DNA from: Plasmodium malariae
Lineage: Eukaryota > Apicomplexa > Aconoidasida > Haemosporida > Plasmodiidae
NCBI RefSeq assembly: GCF_900090045.1
Contig: NC_041785.1
Location: 124,001-188,000, forward strand
Reading direction: 5' to 3'
Length of the DNA: 64,000 nt
A program made the position numbers and the translations under genes. Each line of letters opens with the position of its first letter. Position 1 is the stretch's first letter. Of this stretch, positions 40,898-53,800 are shown piece after piece. Below the pieces are notes generated by a model. It was not told the DNA's origin, did not search any database, and saw only the letters and a program-made list of their open reading frames with translations.

Positions 40898-42040
40898 GGT
40901 TCACTTTTATATGAAATTTAAAATAAATTGGATGTAGATAATAATTCAAGTGATTATAGAATTAATTATAATGATTTAAAAGGCAGTCATAAAGACATTA
41001 AAGCGAATTTTAAAAAGGTAGCAATAAATTTAAGGAACTAATATAATTCGTAACAAACCATTCAAAATTCCAGAGATATCTAACATTATTTTTAGCATAA
41101 GTTTTACTATAGGAAAACTATAATATCAGGTGGCTTCTATAATTACAATAGAAACACAAGTTTTAATAAAGTTTATAACATAATAAAAAATATTATAAGT
41201 ATTTTAAAAAAGGTACCTTCTGAAGGTAATTTTGTAGATGTGTATAAACTTCGTAAAAATGGAGAAAATTTATGTAATTATTTTAAACGTTATGATCATA
41301 TTAAAAGGAAATATTCATATATATATTAAAAAACAAAAAGAAATATAGATGAGTGCAAAGATATATTAGGTAATTAATTTAAAACTACACCCAAAGAACA
41401 ACTTCAGTCTATTAATGAATATGAAGTACAAAATAGTACAACATATAAACACTAATAATTAAAATAATATAGGATAAAAAAGGGTAAATACTTATCAAGG
41501 TAAATTAATATATTTATTTTAAAGTTATCAGTGATTTTGAACATTTATTTAATTATGTTTACATAACAGAATACAGCAACTGCTAAAGTTCTTAAAATCT
41601 GAGATACCATCAGAAATTAATATGGATTAGGTTAATACTTCAAAAACTATATGTAATAATTTAATGTAATATGCTCTGGAATTATAACTATAGTTTCCTT
41701 AACACTTGGAATATTTTATGTTTTTTACGACCCTAATATAGTAAACATAAGTTCTTTCTTAAAATTCATATACTATACTCTAATTTTTATATAATAATAA
41801 CCTTAATATATTTTGGTTTAAAAATAATTACAGGGTATTCTTTTTATCTTCTTAATATATTCTTTAGTAACCTCTACTTGGAAGTTTTTTACGTAATACA
41901 ACAGGGAGAAAAAAAAAAATAATAATATATCTATGGAACATACAAACTAATTAAGGAAAGATATAGCCATATCTATATAGATATATTATAACAACAGACA
42001 ATTATGTTCATCTTATCATCCTGTATTAGAATATGTATAA
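40898..42040 (+). pseudogene. PIR pseudogene with exon 2 and exon 3 remnants
   Basis: After an acceptor-like ATATTCCAG the plus strand gives GSLLYEI, a stop, NKLDVDNNSSDYRINYNDLK, then stops. A coherent piece follows at about 41100-41400 (SFNKVYNIIKNIISILKKVP, then GENLCNYFKRYDHIKRKY, then NIDECKDILGN). A degenerate spacer and a helix (VICSGIITIVSLTLGIFYVF) appear near 41670-41735. An exon-3 remnant starts at about 41868 with PLLGSFLRNTTGRKK, matching the PLGxxLR start of PIR cytoplasmic tails, and runs with a frameshift in an A11 run and stops to about 42040 (NNRQLCSSYHPVLEYV). No first exon is secure. There are many stops and frame changes, clearly older than the two single-base breaks elsewhere. 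It lies 2.45 kb upstream of the intact PIR gene on the same strand. Confidence 0.8.
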
Positions 42041-44490
42041 TAATATGAAGTATAATACTAAATGATTCAAAAAGACTACATTAAGAAGAATAAAAATAGG
42101 GTTCACACTCTAATTCTACTTAATAATAAAAACAATAAAATAATATTAAAAAAATATAAATAATAAATTTAAGTATTATAAAATTAATACTAAAATGTTA
42201 TTTAATTATATTATATATAAATATGTATAAGAATTTGAAAGAACATCCAAAATTTTGAGAAAGTATACATAGGTTACCTTACGAAGTGTTATAAAATAAA
42301 TGGTTTTAATAAATATCTGTTTTGTTATCACTATATTAGGAATACAACAGGATACATTGTAGGCACATAATAATATAACAGTAAATTTTATAAAAAGCGT
42401 ACTTATTAAGAAATCTAAAATAATCTTTAAGACATATAACAAATAGACGATCAAATATCAAATAATCTTAAAATATAAAAATTGTTTGAAATACTCCTTA
42501 TAAAGAGTTCGTTGAATGTAATTAAAAAAATGCTATTTTATATAGTTTTTCTTAGCAAATTTTCTTTTTTCTATATTAAATATATTAATTAAAGTTTTAT
42601 TAGTTAATTTTACTTACACATGTTTTATAATTTATATATTATATTTCATATGCTGTGCTTTTTATAAAATAATTGTATTAAATTTTCTTACTATAGTAAC
42701 TTATGGAAATATTTAGATATTAAGAGTATAATTACTATATTGTAGTTAATAAAAAGATTCCTAGTTACAATTTTTATTATTTAGATTAAGTTAAATTAAT
42801 AACATAAGATATATATTATGTAATTGTAAGGTTAAAATAAATAGTACATGAAATAACGCCATGCATTATAAATTAGATTTAACAATACTGTAACATTGTG
42901 AATTTAATTAAATAATATAAACTCATTCACTTATATAATTATTCTCTAACTGAATATATTATGTACACGGGAAAAAAACTAATTCTCAATATGTCAACAC
43001 TGATATTATAGCAGAAAAAATAAAATATTATAAAAAAAATTTTATAGCTCCATTAAATTATTAAAAAAATAGTATATTCATTTCCATACATTAATAATTA
43101 TAATTAATTTTTCCTTTATTATATCATACGAGTTTTTACGACAACTTATTTAATATAATAGTAAATGAACTGATATGTAATAATACCATAATATACTAAA
43201 AATAATGCTACAGATAATAGATGAATGAAGTTATTCCACTTGGGTACACAAAATATTAAAAAATATAAGAAAGATTATATATCAATTTTTGCTTCTTTTC
43301 ATTAATTATTATAACAGAAGCGAATATTTAATTATAAAATTACAAATAAATAAAACAATAATTGATAAATATATATTTTTCTATATAAAAATAAAAAATT
43401 TATGAATTATTTCAATATATATATAATTGATAAAAAAAGATTTATTAGAATATAGTTTACAGATAAAATAAATGTTTTTTTATCAAATTTTCGTGAATAT
43501 TTTTTTTATTTTGGATAGTATTTAATATATTTTTTTATCCTCAATGTAATCTTTTTAATATAGTGAATTTTAAAATTTCTTAAAATAATTTTATTCCGAA
43601 TAACTTAAAACAAAAACTAATTTTTTTTATGCATATATGGTAATAGTTATTTCTTTAAGCATGTATATTACATTATTACTGGTTCAAAGTAAAATAAAAT
43701 AGATTTTAATTTCCTCGAAGAATAATAAAGAGAGAAATATATATAATTTTTTAAATTACAAAATAAATTGTATTTTTTATACTTATTATTTATAAATAAA
43801 ATTTTTTTTTATAATAGAGAATACATAAAAAATTTGTTATATATTATAATATATATCATATATCAATTATTTAAAAATTTTTTTTAATTCCTAATACACA
43901 TTAATATAAAGATAATAAAATATAATATTCATTATTATAATTACAAAGAAAAATTATACTAATATATATGATATGTAATTGATTATTGTACCCAAGTTAA
44001 TCATAATGAAGGAAAATTAATTATATATATATATAGATAAATACAATATTTTCGAAATGAAATAGGATAATTTAGTGAAGATTTTATTATAAAATAACGT
44101 AAACATATATACGTTATTTAGTTATATTTTTACCTAATATATATAATTAAGAGAATTTCTTAGTACTTTTATAAAATTAAATTTTACAAGATAAATATTT
44201 TCCACATAATATTTTATTTTAATATAAACATTATATTTGTAATATTCATTTTATTTTTTTCTACCTCAAAAATGTTTATTTCGTGTTGTAAGTATATAAT
44301 TATTATAATATAATCCAAAATCTATAAATATATTATAATTCTCAAAAATAAATATTTATTAACTCTTTATATTTCATATAAAATGTACATAATTTATCAC
44401 TTTATCAGATGCTATTATTCTATATATATATTTATATTTATGTGTTCTAAATTATGATTTTTTTATTTAATTGATATTCCTCAAAATAGA
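42041..44490. other. Upstream region of the intact PIR gene
   Basis: AT-rich DNA with no gene. The minus-strand frame at 42206-42454 has no family features. The interval must include the promoter of the PIR gene starting at 44491, but I see no defined motif. Confidence 0.5.
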
Positions 44491-45730
44491 ATGAGTGCGT
44501 CAACAGGAGATTTGGTATATATTTTACACTTATTAATATACCTGTTAATTGTTATTTTAATACATTATACCCCATTAAGAATCAAAAATTTTTTTAAAAT
44601 AAAAATTTAAATATTTATATGCTGAATTCTTCTAATACATTTTTAGGAAAGTATTTTAAAAGAGTTACCTGAATATAAACAATATGATGATCTTTATAAA
44701 GATGGAAATAATGAGTTAAGCGTTGATTACTGTAATAACGATAATTCGAATTGGAAAAATGAAGATGTAAAAGAAGTTTGTAATAATATTATTAAATACT
44801 TAAAAAAATTTGATAAAAATAAAAAAAAAGAAAATATTAATTATGATGAATGTTCTTACTTCACTTACTTGGCATATGATCAAATTATAAGTAAATTAGG
44901 TAATAATGGAGATAACTTTATTAACCAAGAAGATATAACAAAACTTAATCACACCATCCTTTCTGCATATAAAAAAATAGTAGAAAAAGATTGTATATTT
45001 TACTTTGATGGTTATTTTAATGAATGGAAAGAAGAAAAACATTTGTACTATTATTTTAAAAGTTATAATCACATTAAAAATAAAAAAGGTTCTTCTGGAA
45101 CAGAACAAAATAAGTATTGTAACTATCTTGAACAGATAAAAAATATATACGAAAAACATATAAGGAAATGTTGTAAATATTTTTTTTTAAAAAAAAATAG
45201 CCAGAACTTATGCAAAAAGTACATAAAATGTGAAGAATTATATAATCCATATTATCTCTTATCCGAATTAAAATGTAAACATAATACATCCATTGATTAT
45301 TGGAAAAAACTAATTCAAGAATTAATTATTGATAGGGACGTTATAATGATAAATCAACATTCATCTGAAAGAACACGTATAAACTTTTTAGATGATCCTT
45401 TTTACAAAGCAATAACAGTTGGATTCGTTACAATAGGACTACTTTTCACATTATTCTTATTCTATAAAGTAAATAAATATTCCGTTATAAAATATAATTT
45501 CGCTACACATTTCTGTATAATAAATCTTCCTTAAAAAAATATAATTACAAAATAAAAATTTTATTTTTTTTATATTTTTATTTTTATATTAGACTTATCA
45601 CTACAGGAAAAATAAAAATAAAGAAACATTTTTAGATCAAAATGAATTATTAGAGAGATTTTATTATGCAAAACACAAAAAGTTAAATTTAGAAGACAGA
45701 AATATTTATTTATCTTATTATTCTATATGA
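44491..45730 (+). CDS. PIR protein, three exons, intact
   Basis: Exon 1 is 44491-44514 (MSASTGDL); exon 2 is 44647-45468, starting ESILKELPEYKQYDDL; exon 3 is 45593-45730. Introns are 132 and 124 bp with GTATAT/TTTTAG and GTAAAT/ATTAG ends, both phase 0. The product is 327 residues. Exon 2 has scattered cysteines typical of PIR ectodomains (DYC, EVC, DEC, KDC, KYC, RKCC, NLC, KCEELY, LKC), then a helix at about 263-282 (AITVGFVTIGLLFTLFLFYK) ending precisely at the splice donor. Exon 3 gives a 45-residue cytoplasmic tail (TYHYRKNKNKETFL to LSYYSI). Unlike the 35498 PIR gene it lacks a long Ser/Thr/Pro-rich spacer and its tail is unrelated, so the two belong to different PIR subgroups. Expected role: variable antigen exported to or displayed on infected red cells. 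The start follows the usual tiny first exon. Confidence 0.92.
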
Positions 45731-48700
45731 AGTATTTAATTCTAATTGCACATGTATTATAAAATGTTTTATGACAGACAAATTAAGACACATTTAAATC
45801 TTATTCTGAAAGTAAATTAACTTACTAAAACAAAAAAAAATAAAAACTGCTTATATAAATGACATAGTAATAATTATTATTCATTTGAATATTATACCCT
45901 TATACGTATTTTTTATTATTCTTTTTTGGGAAGTTTTAGTACCTTTATTAAAGAAACAAAATACTTATAATTTACATAATAGAAAAATATATTTTTATAC
46001 AGAAGTATTAATTCTTATTTTTATATGTTACAGAACATAAAATTATGAAAATTAATTATTTTTTTTTTTTTCCTATTGATTTAGTGATTAGCGTTATGTA
46101 ATAAAAATATATAAATACTAAGGTGTAAATGTTATTATATGTAATATATATTTATTTTATATAAATATATATATTCATCCATTAATTTTTAAGTTATAAA
46201 TCATTACGGAGAACTACAATAAATATACAATTCTTTAAAGTATAAGAATGAAATATTTTTAAAGGCCTGCTATATAAGAGAAAATTATTATAATGATATA
46301 TTAATTATATATTATATAAATATATGCTTTTTTTCTAATGTGGTAATAAATATATATTATATTAATTTGCAAACAGAATGATAAAAATATTCATTTTGTA
46401 TTTTATGGTATAAGGGATAGGTGCATATGCTTACAACATATTATATAATATTTAAGTTGAAGTATATCAAAATTTTTTAACTAAAATTATTCACTTTTAA
46501 TAAGTGAAAGTAGGCGAATAAATATATAATATTTATTATTATAATCCTTGGTGAACGTCTGTGATTACATGAAATTAAATAACAAATAAATAAAAAATGT
46601 ATATTATTAAAACACAAGTAGATAATTGCATTGGAAATTATATAACAATTAAAGTAAATTTATAAAAACTGAAAGACTAAACAATATTAATATGAAATTA
46701 ATGCCGCTTATAGTATGAAATTGTTTATCCTAAATTAAATATGTCAGAGTTTTTCTTTATTATGTAATGTTTAAATTATCCACATAATTATTAAATAAAA
46801 AGAAGACTTATTTTATTAGTTGAACATAAGGCAATATTTTTACAAATAAGAAATAAAATAAGATAATGGACCTAAATAAATAAATAATAGTTTATTTTTT
46901 AAATGCAGAGAAGTATTAAATTTATATTTATTTTACGTTGAACATTTATGGAACATAATAACTTATATTATACTAAATACACTTTATTTTAAATAATTCA
47001 ATTAATTGTTAATAGAATCATATATATGCCTTTGGAATTATTTATATTCTGAGAAAAAACAAAATTGAAATAAAATATTTTTTTACCACAGACTTAACGT
47101 CATTCATAGTATATAATAATGCATATTAATAATATAGACATTTTCCATAAGTAAAAAACAATTAATATAAACTATTATTTTTATTTTGAAGGAAAGAAGA
47201 TACTGTAGTTCATAATATAATACTATTATATAAATACTTTTATTAAATATAATATTAATATTAAGCAACACCTTGAAAATATAACAAGGGAATAATAAAT
47301 TATAACATTCTAATTCTTATGTACTCTAAAGAGATTTATCATAATGTTTTTGTTCTAAAGGTATATTATTTATATATTATTTTTTTATATTATTTATTTT
47401 TTAAATGCTTTTAATTAAGTTACTCTTTATGACTTGAATTATTTATTAAAATTAAATGAAAAAATCTCAATCATCAGTGAATTTGTGTTTATTGCATTTA
47501 TTCCTTTAATATTGCAATTAAAAGTGATGCAATATATTTCAATGTTTTCCATTTTATCAGAAAAAGTAGAATTACATGTAAAATTTTTTTTACGAATATT
47601 AGATTCATATAATGGTCATATAAAACACAAGTAATACATTTCTCTATGAGATGCATAAATATTTTTAAATATATGCTTTAATAAAGAAATATTAATTCTT
47701 GGAGGTATAGAATATCTACAATAAAAAATAGAGTGTAATACTTTTATTAAATTTTTGTGTATTTATCTATAACTAATTATAATTTCCAAAATTATAAAGC
47801 TTAAACTCTGTATAAACAAAGGATAGTCATATTAAACATTTAAATTATATGAACATTGACTTAATCAAAATTTATAATATTTCGTATTAAATTATACTTA
47901 TTAAAAATAACTATTCTATATAACATAAGATATTCTAATATGCTATAAAAAGAACACCAGCTAATGAATTACGTAATTCAATTTTTTTTATATACGAAAG
48001 TGCATTAAAATTATCCATGGTTATGAATGTACTGATATATTTCTTCCTTTTAAGCGAATAAATATATTATATTCTTTTAAAACAGTAATATTTTAATATA
48101 ATATTAAAATAAAATTGTTAAAAATATACAGAAAACGAAATACAGCAATCAATGTGCATCTGATGAGAAACATATATTATTATTATTATTTTAAAATAAA
48201 AAACTAGTTCCACAATGATTTTACTATGGAAAACTCATATTTTATATTATTTGTTTATCTGGTAGTGTATATTTATGAAAGAAAATGAGCACATTTAGAA
48301 TACATGCCACTATTTGCATGCATATTATGATTTTACTAGTAAAAGTTCATTATTATAAAATATTATTAAAAGTATATATTTAATTTACATGTAATGTTAT
48401 AGTATATATAAAGCACACTAAAAATTAAAATGACAAACAACTTAAATGATAAATGTTTAATGTCCACAACAACTTATAATTGTATGTATTGAAACGATAA
48501 ATAAATTTTTTTTATTAGAAACTATTTCAAAAATACAAGGACGCACTTATTGTACATAATATATCCAATAAGTAATAAGAGGACTATTATAAAGTATCAA
48601 AAAGAGGTAATTTATACTTTACATAGTAATATTAACTTAGAGTAAAAAAGAGATTATATGATATTGTGCTAAAATTTAAAACAAAACCAAATAAGAATTA

Positions 48701-50193
48701 TTGTAATTGTTGTAACGAAAATAATATATATATATTAAAAAAAAAAAAATATAATATTGTTAATTTTTACATATTTTCTTTTTTTAATTTAAAAATAGAA
48801 TTTAAATTAATTTATTTTTTTAATATTTTAATTATTTACTAAAAAGAATAATATTTTTTAAAGAGAACAATAATATAAAGTTAAATATTAGATGATTAAA
48901 ATAATTTACTTTGCATACATTATATGATTATCATTATAAGGATTACAATATATAGCGAAAACAAACATATGAAAATAGCAACTTTTTAATGATCAAATTA
49001 TTTTTGATAAAATACTATTTATTCAATATCACAGTATAAGTTATGCCTCTGAAATATGCTTTTAATATTATGAAAAGTATATGAATATATGAAAAAATAA
49101 CATATTTCCCCTAAAATTATCAAGATAAAAATTACTAAATTAAATATATTAATAAATTATATCTGTATTCCTTCCTATTTATTATGCATATATAAAAAAT
49201 GTATGTTAATTATATTATGAAATATATATCACTTAAAATATTGTAAAATTAATGCATCTTCATATTACATTTCCATCTCAATTTTAACTGTGATATCTTT
49301 TTATTTTTATTATTTTTTCTTTAATATATTATTATTTTTACTATATAAATATATTTAATTAAAAATAATCCGCAATAAATGATAAGCGCTTTAATTTGAA
49401 TCATTTAAATATAATGACATAATTTGAAATTGAATATTATAATTTTCCAAAAAGAATTATTCAAAAATAAAAAACTATAATTTATTTACCTTTTAAATGT
49501 ATGTTCTTTTATAGATTTGTTAGTTCATTATAATTTTTACTCTATAACTATATTAAAGACTTTTTAAAAATAAAAGTGCCATTATTAATGTAATATAGAA
49601 TGTTATACATAATAGTACTCTCACCGTTAATCATAACTGCTACTTTATTTTTTTAATTATATAAATAATATTTTACAATAACAACTTTTTCCAAAATGTA
49701 ATGTTTATAAATTTATAATTATTAACAGGAAAGCATTTTTTAAATTATTATTTTCTATTTTCATATATAACAGTGCATATCCTATATTGTCTATATTCCT
49801 TACTCTATAAAACTAATATTTAATAATATTCTTAAATCATATAATTTTTTTTCTATTAATTCAAAAAGAAACTGATAAAAAATTATCTAATTAGTTTATT
49901 AATTAATTAATTTGCATATATGGAATATTTATTAATGAATTTAAACTTTATTATTTTATTAATAGCTAGTTTTTTATAAGAATAATATGTAAATTTTATA
50001 ATATATATTTAAAAATATTTTTATTTGCCATTTGCTGTAAAAAAAAATATCGTTATATAAATTTTAAGTTTTTAAAAAAATATTATTAAAAAAAAAAAAT
50101 AATTTATTATAATGTCTGTTATAATTAAAAGAATATTATATTGTTAATAATTTATACTTTATTGTAGAGAACACAATAATAATAATCTATATC
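45731..50193. other. AT-rich intergenic DNA with a possible relic
   Basis: 4.5 kb without an intact gene. A short coding-like patch lies at about 48430-48740 on the plus strand. The open frame 47434-47634 is hydrophobic but has no start context, splice partner or family match. Confidence 0.5.
48430..48740 (+). pseudogene. Coding-like fragments, possible multi-exon relic
   Basis: Three short protein-like pieces occur in order. One is an ATG at about 48430 encoding MTNNLNDKCLMSTTTYN, running into a GTATGT donor. The second, after a TTTTATTAG acceptor near 48519, is KLFQKYKDALIVHNISNK followed by stops and EDYYKVSKR before a GTAATT donor. The third, at about 48655-48730, is LYDIVLKFKTKPNKNYCNCC followed by NENN. 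The CNCC cluster and Lys/Asn mix look coding, but the first gap is only about 40 bp and no family is recognised. Confidence 0.25.
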
Positions 50194-50540
50194 GTGGAAC
50201 AAAAAATTAATTCAATTTTTTTTTTCAAATTTTTTTCATTTTTCCTTTTAATTTAGAGATTCCACTTTGACAATAATATTGTATGATAATATAATTTAAG
50301 CATATTTCCATTAATCTTATTTTTTGTGTTTCATTTTTAATATTCCATAATTATATGCAATATTTCTGTTTGTTTGAAACTTTACTCTTTTTCATTGCGG
50401 TTTTTATATTATTATATAATGTTATAAAAAGAATGCAATTCTTTTTTATCATTTAGTACATCTATATTATATTATTTTGTATCTTTTTCATAGAACTATT
50501 CCAATTGTTAATCTTTACAATGTATTCCTTTTAAAGCTAT
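50194..50540 (+). pseudogene. fam-type (probably fam-m) relic: exon 1, intron, start of exon 2
   Basis: Positions 50194-50280 are a 29-codon first-exon copy: GTG-GAA-CAA-AAA-ATT-AAT encodes (V)EQKIN with the start ATG changed to GTG, followed by a Phe-rich hydrophobic run. A TAG stands where the family has the Trp of the WICHF motif. The donor GTATGATAAT follows at exactly the family position. About 210 bp further, TCATAGAACTATTCCAATTG near 50488-50507 aligns with the exon-2 start of the 30923 gene, with the acceptor shifted. After that similarity fades. The 5' flank TAATAATCTATA is also shared with the 30923 gene. It is a dead copy of a fam gene. Confidence 0.75.
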
Positions 50541-50800
50541 ATCCATCTTGCTGAATAGTTCATTAGTGAATACGGCATAAAAATCACAGTCTTTTATTTT
50601 GCCATATAACTAACAGATCAAGTGATTATAACAATTACCATACTCAATAGCCATCATATATTTTAAAAAGTTTGGAGTATTCAACTCAGTCTTCTACTAT
50701 TTTTTTAATAAAACAACAAATTAAACGAATATTGCTCTTGTATTACACCCTAAACAAATTTCATTAAGATCTTATGCTAAATATAAGAGACATAAATTAT
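50541..50800 (-). other. Coding-like minus-strand patch, unidentified
   Basis: On the minus strand, pieces such as TELNTPNFLKYMMAIEYGNC and LYGKIKDCDFYAVFTNELFS then KMDIALKGIHCKD appear in one frame interrupted by single stops. Composition is richer in G and C than the flanks. It overlaps the zone where exon 2 of the plus-strand fam relic should be, so it may be an unrelated inserted relic. Family unknown. Confidence 0.3.
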
Positions 50801-53800
50801 TACATATCGTTCATCAAAATTTTTATTATCTTCAAATTAATCTATAAAAAAAAGAAAAATTAAAAAAAGTATTAATTTATAAATTTTTATTTTCAAGGAT
50901 AATTTTTTTAATTCTCTTTAAAGAGAAATAGAATAATCAAAAAATATGACATGAACAGTTATTTTAAAAGAAAAAAAAAATTACATTGTTACTTCCATTA
51001 TGTTAATTACTATTCGCTATTTCTATGACTGTGATAATTAAAGAACGTGTATTTTTTTTTTTTTTATATATTTATATGAAAAAAAATATATATTACATAT
51101 ATCCCATATTCTATTGATGAACATTGTATTCTTTTTTACTAGTTATAAAATACAAATAGTTACTTCTTATATCCAAATTTTATTTAATTTCTTTCATTAT
51201 TAATTTATAGTGTCATTATTGACATATAATAGACAAATTGTTAATTTAAGTAAAAATTAAATCGATATTTATCTACAATATTACATGTAAAATATGATAT
51301 TACACGGTATAATAGTAATATATAAAAATTTATTTTATGTACTTATTCTGTAATTACATTTATATGTTACGAAATGTAAGAAATGCTTTTTCAATATTCG
51401 AACTTCAAATTATATTATATATATTAAACTTATAATTTATTCTTGATGCAAATTTAATGTATGGGCTATACATTCATTTTAATATAAGGAGGATAAGTTT
51501 ATCGAGAATAATTATTCATCTACGTTATTCAAAGACCCGTACATAAAAATCTTTTCTAAAGATACCATAAATAGTTAAGATATTTACATGTGCTTTTTGC
51601 AATAATTTATAAAACACAAAATTAAAAAATTGTAAAATACTACAATTGTTGAAATATATCAGCTGAAGACAATTATAACACATTAAAAATATGAAACATT
51701 TTTATTAAATGGAAAATATTTATTACACGAATTTTTTGTTCAATTATAATTCTATTATTTGTGAAATAATCTACAAATGTTAATTACAACATTATATCTT
51801 CTTTTCCTTTTCATTTTGAATAGTGTAGATATTAAAAATTCATTTTCTCGGGTATTACATTTCTCATTGCATATCATATAAACTTTTTGGTAAATAAATT
51901 ATTTAAAATAAATTTGCAAAGAAAATATAACGAAATAAATAGTAAAAAAAAGTTATAAAAAGAAGTCCAAATAAATTATCGTACGATATTAATATAAATG
52001 TGTTACATGAGTATTTATAATTCGAACATAGGTGAAATATTAATCCATATTAAATATGAAACAACACAACTTAATTTACACACTGTTTATTAAAATACGA
52101 AATTATATTATGTTGCTTTCGCTATTTTTTTAAGATAGTAAAATAACAATGAAATGTTATATTACAATACCGTTAATTTTACTAAAACGTTATAATATTT
52201 ATATTTATCTTCTTTTTATAAAAATTATGTCATATAACTATATTTTTCGAAATAAAAAAAAAAGGAAGCATAAAAGAATTATTCTTATATTCGTTGAAGA
52301 CTCAATTTACACTGTAATTTATAAATCCATTTTTTAAAATTAAATATACAATACGATAATATAGTATTACAATTTATTAAAAAAATTTATGAATTTTCTT
52401 TATAAATTATTATTCCTTCTACGTATATTTTCATGTAATATGAAATTTAAAACAAACTCATCGAATTATAGCACACTACTAACTATTATATACTAATATT
52501 TTAAAATACCCATCAAATTATAAATAAATCACTATGCGTGTATAATATAAATGTGTAATATAAGTAGTTCGTCTTAATTCAATTTTATGTGTTTTATTAT
52601 ATTTTTAACTATATTTATTAGTTTACTTATTTTATAATGTTTGTATAGTTATGGATACATGATTTAATTATTTTAGCTCATAACTTTTGTTTTTAGAGTG
52701 ACCAAAAAATATATAAAAAAAAGAATCTTTTCGTATAATAACTAAAAAATAAAGAAGCATATTAATAGCTTATATAATACTCTATGTATTAATTCTATAT
52801 GAATTTAACAGGGATCTTAAAATATAAAATTTAATAATCTTCTATAATTTTATTCTTTTTTATTTGTGAAGTTCATAATCATTAAAAGGAAATTCATCGT
52901 TTATGCTATTATTAAAAATATCTAAATATTAATGGACTATGCCAAAAATGATTTAATGCTGAAAAATATAAACATTAATAACATTTATTTTTTCACAAAT
53001 AATAATTTATGAAATATCGTTTTATCTATCTGTTATAACAAAGATGTATTGTCCTAAGCAGTTCCATATAATTTAAAAAACATACTATTACTTGTTTACC
53101 AAAACCATGAATTCAAAAGTATATTCTCCTTTTTAATTGTGTCTACTTCGTCATACTCCAATGTTAGTGCACTACAAAGGTACATAGTGACCTCATGTCA
53201 TTCTATGGGTATAATAGAATAAAATATACATGGGTATAAAAATATTATCAAAAAATTAACTTATTAAGGGGAGCCTCCAATTAATTTAAAATCTATACAC
53301 ATATATCAAGATAACATTTATTCGATAATTATCTTATAATGTTAAATTCCATTAGTATAACAAAAATTATATAAAATAAAAGTTATTAACTATAACAAAA
53401 AAAAAAAAAAAAAAAGAATTCTTAAATATTATAATAATTATAATCATTACCGCATATTTCAGTAATAATAGAATATCCAAAATATATGTATAATCGTAAA
53501 AGTTTTATACAAAATGAAAATTCTAATTTATATTTTTCATGGATCACTTAATGTAAATACATCATTAGTAGTAAAAATGTTAACTATGTGTTTAGGTATA
53601 TGATAAAAGGTACCTTCTGTATAGTCATTAATTTTTTTTTGTTATTTCTTATTTCATACTTAAACATATTAAATAATATTTATATATATGAAATCTTATT
53701 ATTATCTCACGTAAATTAAAATATAATATTTTCTAAATATACATTTTCTGAGTTAAATATAATATTTATAATTAAAAGAACAAATTGATTAAATTAAAAA

